From the NCBI GenBank assembly GCA_964569315.1, contig CAZMUZ010000106.1, forward strand, positions 1-12,587: DNA of 12,587 nt. The letters are read 5' to 3'. A program made the position numbers and the translations under genes. This stretch comes from CADEFF01 sp964569315. Its GTDB lineage: Bacteria; Pseudomonadota; Alphaproteobacteria; Dongiales; Dongiaceae. Positions within the stretch are counted from its first letter, which is position 1. The number at the start of each line of letters is the position of its first letter. Below the pieces are notes generated by a model. It was not told the DNA's origin. It saw only the letters and a list, made by a program, of their open reading frames with translations, and did no database searches. Positions 1 to 6,658 of this stretch are shown here, in pieces.

Positions 1-534
1 CGCCAGCGGCGCGATCGCGGCTACCGCCTTTGCCCTGCTCTCGCCGAAATCCGGCACCTGCAGGACGACCGGCTCTTCGTCGAGCGAGAAGAACCCGAGG
101 CCGTAGACGACATCCTGGTTGGGGCAGGCCACGAAAGTCTCGGACGGCTCGATGTAGTCGGCCAGCATCCCGATCTGGCCGCGCGGGGCTACGGGCAGCA
201 CGCCGTTGAGACGGCCGGGCTGCGGGGCCTGCGTAATCGCCGCCCTGCGGTTGATCATGTTGACGATGGGCCAGCCCCAGACATAAGCCATCTGCGCAAT
301 CGTTCTTGCATAGTCCGGATGCATGACGATGCCGGTCGCGGGCTCGGTCACTTGCGCCCTTGCGTCCGATGCCTGAGCCTGCGCCGTATCCGCCGTGACA
401 GAAATCCACGCGGCCGAAAGCGCGGCGGAGACGGTCGCGCCGCCACCCAAGGCGGCGAGCGATGCGATACTGACGCCGCCTTTTATCGCATCGCGCCGAT
501 TGATATTCGAACGGTCGACGAAGATCGTGTTCAT
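1..534 (-). CDS. DUF1254 domain protein, Tat-type leader, partial (C-terminus off left edge)
   Basis: Read leftward from the ATG at 534, this frame stays open for 178 codons to the window edge. The first 55 or so residues form a long export leader with a twin-arginine motif (NRRDAIKGG, about residues 12-20), a small-residue hydrophobic stretch and an Ala-rich region, which suggests Tat export to the periplasm. From about residue 70 it has the DUF1254 opening pattern (YARTIAQMAYVWGWPIVNM), followed by a CPNQDVVYGLGFFSL segment. A purine-rich AGGGAG lies 9 bases before the ATG. The gene lies 40 bases downstream of another DUF1254 gene on the same strand, so the two are probably co-transcribed. 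The biochemical function of the family is not established for this protein. The C-terminal half, where a DUF1214 domain would be expected, lies outside the window. Confidence 0.9.
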   Translation of the reverse strand, partial: MNTIFVDRSNINRRDAIKGGVSIASLAALGGGATVSAALSAAWISVTADTAQAQASDARAQVTEPATGIVMHPDYARTIAQMAYVWGWPIVNMINRRAAITQAPQPGRLNGVLPVAPRGQIGMLADYIEPSETFVACPNQDVVYGLGFFSLDEEPVVLQVPDFGESRAKAVAAIAPLA

Positions 535-574
535 CCTGTACGCTCCCTTCGGACTGGAGTATTGCGCCCGAGCT

Positions 575-2065
575 TCACTGCACTTTCACGACATCGTCCG
601 GTTTCCAGGTCTGATCGAAGAACTCGACACCGGTGCCATAGAGACGCAATGCCACCAGGAAATTCCGCCCGCCGACGGTCTGGATAAAGTTGGATTCGGG
701 CGCATTCGCCGGCTTCGATGGGCCGAACCATATATCGACCGAGCCGTCGCTGCCGGTGGCGACCCTGTTGAAGCCGTTGATCGACGGCATGAGCTGCGGC
801 GCTTCCACCATCGTGCCGTCGGTGACGTTGTAGGCGGTAACGGCCCAGAACAGCGCCGCCGGCGGATTGGGCGGCAGGTGCAGCTTGTAGGTGCTGGAGC
901 CGTTCAGGAACTCGCCCGTGGCATCGCGGAGCGCCACGGGATATTTGGACCCGGCCCCGAGCGTCCGCATGACCATTGCCGGAGCCGACGAATAGGCGAC
1001 CTGAAAGTAGGTGGCCCGCTGGTTCACATCGAGATAGCTGTCCTGGAACCAATCGGCCGTGACGCCGGCCCAGACATTCTCCCACTGCCTGTCCTTGTAG
1101 TAGAGATCGCGGCCGTCCGGCCTGCCCAGTTGCCGCAAGGCCAGAATCATCTTGGGCGCCGTCTCTACGGCCTTTTGCAGCAGCTGCTGTTGTTCGGCGC
1201 TCGGGTCGAAAGGCTGGCCCTTGACGATGCCGATCGACGCCAGCACTCCGCGCAATTCGGGATCGATCGCCGAGACGGGCTCATAGTCGACAAACGCCTT
1301 CAGCTTGGTCCAAAACGCATTGTCGACCGGATACATCATGTCGATGCGCTTGCCGCTCCCATTGGGGAACTGCATCGGCTTGACGTCCTTCTCTGCCGCC
1401 CATAGCGGATAGATGCGCGTCAGTTCGGCGAGTGCGACAGCCGGCCTCGGATCCGGCCCGTTGTCGCCTTTCGCCATAATCGTGCGGAAAAAAAGAAAGA
1501 CGTTGTAGGTCTTCGACTTGAAAGCGAAATAGCCCTGTGGAATCTCGCCGTCATAGTCCGGCGGCAGCAGCAGATAGAGGCCACCGCGTGCGCGGTCCGG
1601 TCCGATCGCTCCGACGTCCGTGATCGTGCGCTGGAAGAAATCCGTGAACATCCCGATGACATCGCGTGGCGCGGCAACGACGAGCGGACCCGTTTCCTTC
1701 AGGTCGAGATAGCTCATGGAATAGATGACGTCGGCGTTGGGCGTCGGCACCCAGGTGCGCGAATCCATCCGGTCTTTCCAGATTGGCAGGACGTTGTAGC
1801 CCTTGCCGAATGTCGCCTCGGAACCGTCGCGCATCCCGATCACGTTCAGTGCCGGCAGCATGGTCATGTAGGCATGAACGGCCCGCTGGTAGAATAGCTC
1901 GTCGCGCAACGACTCGGCTTCCTTCTGCGGCAGCCAGTTGCCGCCGTTCAGCTGCTCGACGAGCGGTGGTGGAGGAGGCTCTTGCGCGCCGGCGGACATG
2001 GCGAATGCGGATGCGGCGACAACGAGGCAAACCGCCGCCGACGCTCTGACACGGGACTTGGACAT
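575..2065 (-). CDS. DUF1254/DUF1214 family exported protein
   Basis: A 496-residue protein with a Sec-type signal peptide: positively charged start (MSKSRVR), hydrophobic core, and a probable AGA|Q cleavage after residue 27. Residues about 55-220 match the DUF1254 pattern, with the motif VHAYMTMLPALNVIGMRDG and a PTPNADVIYSMSYLDL segment. Residues about 355-495 match DUF1214 and end in the characteristic LRLYGTGVEFFDQTWKPDDV. The length fits the two-domain family. The start is well supported by AAGGAGG 7 bases before the ATG. It is the upstream member of a two-gene set with the neighbouring DUF1254 gene 40 bases downstream. These proteins are widespread in proteobacteria and are usually annotated without a function. 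A periplasmic location follows from the signal peptide; substrate and role cannot be read from the sequence. Confidence 0.94.
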   Translation of the reverse strand: MSKSRVRASAAVCLVVAASAFAMSAGAQEPPPPPLVEQLNGGNWLPQKEAESLRDELFYQRAVHAYMTMLPALNVIGMRDGSEATFGKGYNVLPIWKDRMDSRTWVPTPNADVIYSMSYLDLKETGPLVVAAPRDVIGMFTDFFQRTITDVGAIGPDRARGGLYLLLPPDYDGEIPQGYFAFKSKTYNVFLFFRTIMAKGDNGPDPRPAVALAELTRIYPLWAAEKDVKPMQFPNGSGKRIDMMYPVDNAFWTKLKAFVDYEPVSAIDPELRGVLASIGIVKGQPFDPSAEQQQLLQKAVETAPKMILALRQLGRPDGRDLYYKDRQWENVWAGVTADWFQDSYLDVNQRATYFQVAYSSAPAMVMRTLGAGSKYPVALRDATGEFLNGSSTYKLHLPPNPPAALFWAVTAYNVTDGTMVEAPQLMPSINGFNRVATGSDGSVDIWFGPSKPANAPESNFIQTVGGRNFLVALRLYGTGVEFFDQTWKPDDVVKVQ

Positions 2066-2176
2066 GGCTTCCTCCTTGTCGACTGACTTGGCCGGCGCTC
2101 AAGACCCGTCCTGGCGAGTCCGCATTTTTTCGGAGGATCCCGACTGCCGCCGAACCTCGATGCTTGCGAACTAGAA

Positions 2177-2195
2177 GCCGGGGCTACGCCTCGGC
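2177..2195 (-). terminator. Weak stem-loop, possible terminator
   Basis: The two arms GCCGGGGC and GCCTCGGC (plus strand) are inverted repeats of 8 bases with one G:U-type pair and a 3-base loop. Read leftward, the stem is followed by TTCTAGTT, a poor U-tract. It lies 19 bases past the stop of the short minus-strand frame at 2215. It could be the end of a decayed transcription unit, but the weak T-run keeps this tentative. Confidence 0.3.
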
Positions 2196-2214
2196 TATGC
2201 GGATTTTGCCAATC

Positions 2215-2370
2215 TCAAAGCAGGAGTGCGTTCAGCCATTGCCGCTCCCGATGACGCGCGCGCGTCTCGATCGGGCGTTCGAGGCCGGCCCCATAGACGG
2301 CCTCGCTCAGATCCTCGATCCGGGAGATCGGGACATAGGTCCAGGCGTCGGAGGACAGAGGCACATGCAT
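2215..2370 (-). CDS. Short reading frame, unknown, possibly a fragment
   Basis: From the ATG at 2370 the frame codes for 51 residues beginning MHVPLSSDAWTYVPISRIED and ends in TGA at 2215. I do not recognise it. About three quarters of its codons end in G or C, as in the real genes of this window, and the composition is protein-like rather than Arg/Ser-rich shadow sequence. The frame extends upstream to a TTG at 2430, but no ribosome-binding site precedes either start. It may be a truncated N-terminal remnant of a larger gene or a chance frame. The hairpin at 2177-2195 just downstream is the only other hint of a transcription unit. Confidence 0.22.
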   Translation of the reverse strand: MHVPLSSDAWTYVPISRIEDLSEAVYGAGLERPIETRARHRERQWLNALLL

Positions 2371-2596
2371 TTCGACGCACCGCTTTGACGTTGCCGTCGT
2401 GTCGCGGATCAGCGCGAGTATTGCAATCAAGTTACTCGCGCACCGACGCGAATTGTCTACCGACTAGGTAAAAACGCAGCCTCGCCGGTGAGCTACGCGA
2501 GTGGCAGGCACTTTCTATAAATCGCCGCGCCATGTGCGCGCCATTTCATTACATCTCGCTTGGGGCATGTCGTCAATCGAGTGAAACAAAAGCGAG

Positions 2597-2818
2597 CCCG
2601 ATGGCGGCGGCAGAGCGGCCGGCGCGCTGCCGATCCTGGGACCGGTCGACGGGCTCAAGGGGCTGGTGGTAGACGTCGGTCATTGCTTCGGCAACAGTGG
2701 CGGGCCGATCGGCGGCAAGCTGCTGGCGCAGTTCGTCAATGGCGAGACGACGGCAATTGATGGGCGCCCTATCGCTGGGACCCCCGAGCCTCGAGGGCGG
2801 CCACGAAAAGCCGATTAG
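2597..2818 (+). pseudogene. C-terminal remnant of DAO-type FAD-dependent oxidoreductase
   Basis: Read in the frame ending in TAG at 2816-2818, the sequence gives PDG, a short insertion, ALPILGPVDGLKGLVV, then a VGH motif, then GGKLLAQFVNGE and a short proline/arginine tail. This is the usual C-terminal layout of the DAO superfamily (D-amino-acid dehydrogenase, sarcosine oxidase and glycine oxidase types): a PDGLP-IGP segment, a strand leading to a GHG flavin-binding motif, a G+L+A helix, and a tail after the ID motif. The frame is closed upstream by TGA at 2582-2584, and nothing in the other frames supplies the N-terminal Rossmann GxGxxG domain, so about 80% of the gene is missing. The family motif is also altered (GHC instead of GHG). 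It lies just before an amidase, perhaps marking a former nitrogen-compound catabolic pair. The assignment is from motif order only. Confidence 0.5.
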
Positions 2819-2854
2819 ATACTAGACGAAAGAGCGCGAGGCGCGGAGGGACCT

Positions 2855-4279
2855 ATGGACGGCGGCGATCTGGAACTCTGCTACCTGTCGGCCGGCGATG
2901 CGATCGAGCGTTTCAAGGCGCGGACGCTTTCGCCCGTGGAGCTGATGCGGGCCGTGATCGCGCGCACCGAGCAGGTCAACAAGAAGCTCAACGCGATCAC
3001 CTATTCGTTTTTCGATCGCGCTCTCGATCAGGCCCGAAACGCCGAAACGAAATACATGAAGACCGATGGGAGGCCCCGGGCGCTGGAAGGCATTCCTGTC
3101 GCGATCAAGGATTTTCATCCAGTCGAGGGCGAGATCACGACCTTCGGATCGAAGATCTTCGAGGGGTTCCGGCCCGGCTTCACCGCGCCGACCGTTCAGC
3201 GCCTCTTCGACGCCGGCGCCATCATGCATTTTCGCACCACGACGCCCGAATTCGCCTATTCCGGCATGACCCACAGCCCCTTGTGGGGCATTACGCGCAA
3301 TCCCTGGAACACGGACCATACGCCGGGCGGCTCCTCCGGCGGATCGGCGGCGGCGGTCGCGGCCGGCATGACCACGCTGGCGGACGCAACGGACGGCGGG
3401 GGATCGATCCGGGTCCCTGCGGCCGCCTGCGGGCTGGTCGGGTTCAAGCCGCCCTTCGGTCGCAATCCGCTGGATCGCGATCATCCGGGCGAGTCCATTC
3501 TGAGCTATGGCGGGCTTGCCCGAACCGTGGCCGATGCGGCGCTGATGCAGAACGTCATGTCCGGACCGCATGGGGAGGATCGCTGCAGCCTGCGAGAGGT
3601 CGTTCGATTGCCCCGAACGCACCAGCCGCTCGAGAACCGCAAGATCGCGTTCTCGATGGATCTCGGTTACCTGAATGTCGACCGGGAGGTTCAGGAAAAC
3701 ACGCGGAAAGCGCTCGAGGTCTTTCGAAGCCTGGGGTGCGAGGTCGTCGAAATCGATCTCGCCTGGACGGCCGACAACCTGCGCATGTGGCTGACCTATT
3801 GGGAGGGTCTGTTCGCGACGGTGGCGGCCCATTTTCTCGATCGATGGCGCGACGAGATGGATCCGATCGTCGTGGACCTGCTGGAACGCGGCCGCCGGCA
3901 CAGCGCTGCCGACATGTATGCGGTGACCCTGCACCGGGGGAGGATGTGGCAGGTTCTGGGACCGGTTCTCGAAAAATTCGACTTCCTGGTTTGCCCGACA
4001 AACGGCGTTCCCGCCGTTCGGGTCGATCACGACCAGGCGAGCAAGACGTTCGAAATCGACGGCAAGCCGACGCACGCGACCTATGGGCTGTTCCTGACGA
4101 ACCCCTTCAATCTGATGAGCGAGTGCCCGGTCATGAGCGTTCCCAGCGGACGCGCCTCGACGGGAATCCCGACCGGCATTCAGATCGTAGGCAGGACCTA
4201 TGACGATCTCGGCGTGTTCCGGGCAGCTTCGGCCTACGAGGCCGCCAACCCCTGGCACAATCGTCACCCGGGTCTGTAG
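2855..4279 (+). CDS. Amidase signature family hydrolase
   Basis: A 474-residue amidase-signature enzyme, which hydrolyses amide C-N bonds with a Ser-cisSer-Lys triad. All three residues are present with the family spacing: Lys85 in GIPVAIKDF, cis-Ser160 in TPGGSSGGSAAA, and the nucleophile Ser184 in GGGSIRVPAA (75 and 24 residues apart, the same spacing as in FAAH). The C-terminal region has the typical FDFLVCPTNGVPA strand and a GIPTGIQIVGR motif. GGAGGG precedes the ATG at a short distance. There is no signal peptide, so it is probably cytoplasmic. No GatB or GatC partner is visible, which argues against a Glu-tRNA(Gln) amidotransferase subunit. The substrate cannot be assigned. The adjacent oxidoreductase remnant hints at amino-acid or amine catabolism, but that is inference. 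Confidence 0.93.
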   Translation: MDGGDLELCYLSAGDAIERFKARTLSPVELMRAVIARTEQVNKKLNAITYSFFDRALDQARNAETKYMKTDGRPRALEGIPVAIKDFHPVEGEITTFGSKIFEGFRPGFTAPTVQRLFDAGAIMHFRTTTPEFAYSGMTHSPLWGITRNPWNTDHTPGGSSGGSAAAVAAGMTTLADATDGGGSIRVPAAACGLVGFKPPFGRNPLDRDHPGESILSYGGLARTVADAALMQNVMSGPHGEDRCSLREVVRLPRTHQPLENRKIAFSMDLGYLNVDREVQENTRKALEVFRSLGCEVVEIDLAWTADNLRMWLTYWEGLFATVAAHFLDRWRDEMDPIVVDLLERGRRHSAADMYAVTLHRGRMWQVLGPVLEKFDFLVCPTNGVPAVRVDHDQASKTFEIDGKPTHATYGLFLTNPFNLMSECPVMSVPSGRASTGIPTGIQIVGRTYDDLGVFRAASAYEAANPWHNRHPGL

Positions 4280-4449
4280 GACCCTTTTGGCGGTGGCGGT
4301 GAGGTCCCTGGTGAAGAGGATCCTCTCTCGAGCCAGGATACTACCGGAGCCTTTTCGAGTTCAGTAACCGCGGAGCCCACCAACCAGCCGGCCATTTCAG
4401 ATGTAGACCTCTGCGAAGCCGCCCGCAATACGCTCGCTATTACAAACTG

Positions 4450-4479
4450 ACGGGCGAACCGCGAACGAAATCGCCCCGT
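4450..4479 (-). terminator. Imperfect stem-loop downstream of cckA
   Basis: The arms ACGGGCGA and TCGCCCCGT (plus strand) pair with one bulged C around a 13-base loop. Read leftward, the stem starts about 10 bases past the cckA stop and is followed by CAGTTTGTAATAG, only moderately T-rich. It could end the flgB-to-cckA transcript at this convergent junction with the amidase gene. The rest of 4280-4488 shows no gene and no stronger terminator. Confidence 0.33.
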
Positions 4480-4488
4480 CGCCTTATC

Positions 4489-6630
4489 TCAAGCCGCCCG
4501 CTGGTGCAGGACCTCTTTCACCTTTTCCGCAAGCTGGGCGAGGCTGAAGGGCTTGGCGAGGAAATGCATCTCCATGTTCTCGTCGAGCCGCTTGCGGAAA
4601 TCCTCCTCGGCATAACCCGAGATGAAGATCACCTTCAGCTCCGGCCGGAGCTGCCGCACCTCGCGGATGAGAGCGGGGCCGTCCATGCGCGGCATGACGA
4701 CGTCGGTGATGAGCAGGTCGATGGCCTGCTTGCCGGCCTTCAGGATCTCGAGCGCCGCCTCGCCGCTGCGCGCCTCGAACACGTTGTAGCCCTTGTTGCG
4801 CAAGGCCCTGGCGCCGAAGAGCCGGACCGCATCCTCGTCCTCGACCAGCAGCACGGTGCCCATGCCGGTGAGGTCCGTCGCCGGCCCCTCGCCCGTCTTG
4901 CGCTGCGCCGGCTCGGCCGCCACCGCCGCATGGCGCGGCAGATAGATGCTGAAGGTGGCGCCTTCGCCCATCCGGCTCTCGACGAAGATGAAGCCCCCGG
5001 TCTGCTTCACGATGCCATAGACGGTGGCGAGGCCGAGGCCGGTGCCGGCCCCCACCTCCTTGGTCGAGAAGAACGGCTCGAAGATATGCTCGATGACGTT
5101 GGGCGCGATGCCGGTGCCCGAATCCGCCACCTCGATCCGCACATAGTCGCCTGGCGGCATCACCTCGCCGCCGCGCACCGTCTGGCCGGGGTTGCTCACA
5201 TTGTTGGTGCGGATGGTGAGCTTGCCGCCCTCGGGCATGGCGTCGCGCGCATTGACCGCGAGGTTGATGATCACCTGCTCGAGCTGGCCGTGATCGACCT
5301 TGACGGCATGGAGCTCGCGCCCATGCACCATCTGCAGCTCGATATTGGCGCCGATCAGGCGGCGCAGCAGATGCGACAGCTCGGCCAGCACGTCGGTCAC
5401 GTCGAGCACGCGCGGGATCAGGGTCTGCTGGCGCGAGAAGGCGAGGAGCTGCCGCACGAGGTTCGCGGCGCGGTTCGCGTTCTGCTTGATCTGCATGATG
5501 TCGGCGAAGGACTGGTCGCCCGCGCGATGGCGCAGCAGCAGCAGGTCGCAGAAGCCGATCATCGCCGTCAGCAGGTTGTTGAAATCGTGCGCGATGCCGC
5601 CGGCGAGCTGGCCGACCGCCTGCATCTTCTGCGACTGGGCGAACTGGCGCTCGAGCTTGCGGCGCTCGGTCGTGTCGATGAACTGCAGGATGAGGCCCGG
5701 CCGCTGGTCGCCGTCCACGTCGCGGCGCACCGCGTAAAGCGTGGCGCTCCGCCCGCCCGCACCCGCCAGCAGGATGTCGATCGGCCGCTCGGTCCTGGCA
5801 CCGCCGCCGAGCGCTTCGGCGAGGCTCGCCTGCACCGCCTCGCGGTCCGGCTCGGCGATGAGCTCGATGAGGCTGCCGTTCTTGACCGCCTCGCCGTCGC
5901 CGACCATGGCGCGGAAGGCCTGGTTCGTCATTTCGAGATGCCCGTCGGCATCGACCAGCGCCACGCCGAGCGGCGCCTGCTCGAAGAAGCGCTGGAAACG
6001 CTGCTCGAAGCGCTGCATGGCGGCTTCGAGCGCCCGCGCCTGGGTCAGGTTGTGCACCACGCCGAGCGCCGCGGGGCCCCCGCCGATCCGGCGCGCCGAG
6101 CGGGTCTGCTGCAGGAAGGCGACGACGGGCCGCCCCTCCGCGCCCTTCAAGGTCACCTCGCCGCGTTTTTGATACGGGTCGGCGAAGACGCTGTAGGGGA
6201 CGGCGCCCGAGGGCGGGATCACGCAGAGCTCGTGGAGCTGGACACGACGCGCCGCGAGATCCTCCGGCTTAACGCCGAGCCAGCGCTGCAGCGTCGCATT
6301 CATGTAATAAACATGGCCCGCGGCATCGGTCGCGTAGCAGCCGATCGGCGCCTCCTCGAGCAGGGCGGCGAGCGGTTCGGCAAGGGCGCCGCTGCCCCGC
6401 GCCGCCGCCGACCGGCGGCCGAGCCAGGCGCCGAAGATGAGGCCGAGCGCGAGCAGGGCCGCGCCCATCATCAGGATCGCGCCGGGCGGGCCGCCCTGGA
6501 AGCTCTGCGCCATGGCCGGGCGCAGCGGCCACAGGCTCGCCGCCGCGAGCGCCGCAAGGCCGAGGCCGGCGAAGGCCAGTCGCCGCGGCCGGCCCCGCCG
6601 GGCCGGGCCGCTGCCGGAAACGGACTCCAT
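4489..6630 (-). CDS. cckA: CckA-type hybrid sensor histidine kinase
   Basis: A 713-residue membrane hybrid kinase of the CtrA phosphorelay, expected to pass phosphate through ChpT to CtrA and CpdR. In order: two hydrophobic segments (about 18-36 and 51-71), PAS-like domains (about 90-196 and 206-321), a HisKA domain with phospho-accepting His348 in the CckA-like box GGIAHDFNNLL, an ATPase domain (about 444-566: Asn460 in NLAVNARDAM, DSGTGI, GTGLGLATVYGIV), and a C-terminal receiver (about 591-706) with Asp643 in LLITDVVMPRMDG, Ser671 and Lys693. All key residues are intact. Length is close to Caulobacter CckA. I chose the ATG at 6630 because GAGGGG lies 10 bases upstream. A longer frame from 6687 would overlap flhB and lacks such a site. 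It is the last gene of the flagellar operon, 28 bases after flhB. The first hydrophobic segment ends in AMA|Q and could alternatively be a signal peptide. Confidence 0.93.
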   Translation of the reverse strand: MESVSGSGPARRGRPRRLAFAGLGLAALAAASLWPLRPAMAQSFQGGPPGAILMMGAALLALGLIFGAWLGRRSAAARGSGALAEPLAALLEEAPIGCYATDAAGHVYYMNATLQRWLGVKPEDLAARRVQLHELCVIPPSGAVPYSVFADPYQKRGEVTLKGAEGRPVVAFLQQTRSARRIGGGPAALGVVHNLTQARALEAAMQRFEQRFQRFFEQAPLGVALVDADGHLEMTNQAFRAMVGDGEAVKNGSLIELIAEPDREAVQASLAEALGGGARTERPIDILLAGAGGRSATLYAVRRDVDGDQRPGLILQFIDTTERRKLERQFAQSQKMQAVGQLAGGIAHDFNNLLTAMIGFCDLLLLRHRAGDQSFADIMQIKQNANRAANLVRQLLAFSRQQTLIPRVLDVTDVLAELSHLLRRLIGANIELQMVHGRELHAVKVDHGQLEQVIINLAVNARDAMPEGGKLTIRTNNVSNPGQTVRGGEVMPPGDYVRIEVADSGTGIAPNVIEHIFEPFFSTKEVGAGTGLGLATVYGIVKQTGGFIFVESRMGEGATFSIYLPRHAAVAAEPAQRKTGEGPATDLTGMGTVLLVEDEDAVRLFGARALRNKGYNVFEARSGEAALEILKAGKQAIDLLITDVVMPRMDGPALIREVRQLRPELKVIFISGYAEEDFRKRLDENMEMHFLAKPFSLAQLAEKVKEVLHQRAA

Positions 6631-6658
6631 GCGCGAATCACCCCTCATCGACGGGCCA

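Larger units (their letters stand above)
2066..2596. other. Long intergenic region without a secure gene
   Basis: This is the first two thirds of a 789-base gap between the DUF1254 gene and the amidase. It contains the upstream region of the DUF1254 operon, a G/C hairpin at 2177-2195, a short minus-strand reading frame at 2215-2370 that has coding-like third positions but no recognised homology, and an AT-richer stretch around 2430-2580 with an isolated TATAAAT at 2516-2522 and an 8-base direct repeat. No convincing -35 element accompanies the TATAAAT. The rest of the gap (2597-2818) is listed separately as a gene remnant. Confidence 0.6.

Noticed and set aside
2502..2517. Possible sigma-54 promoter (TGGCAG then TTCT)
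   Set aside because: The invariant GC of the -12 element is missing, and no sigma-54 type gene follows.
2822..4267. 481-codon open frame on the minus strand, antisense to the amidase
   Set aside because: The amidase has a complete catalytic triad with exact family spacing. The antisense frame has low-complexity, Arg/Gly-rich composition and no recognisable motif.
4315..4326. 12-base perfect palindrome AGAGGATCCTCT as a terminator
   Set aside because: It has no loop and no T-run, so it cannot act as an intrinsic terminator by shape; a chance palindrome is likely.
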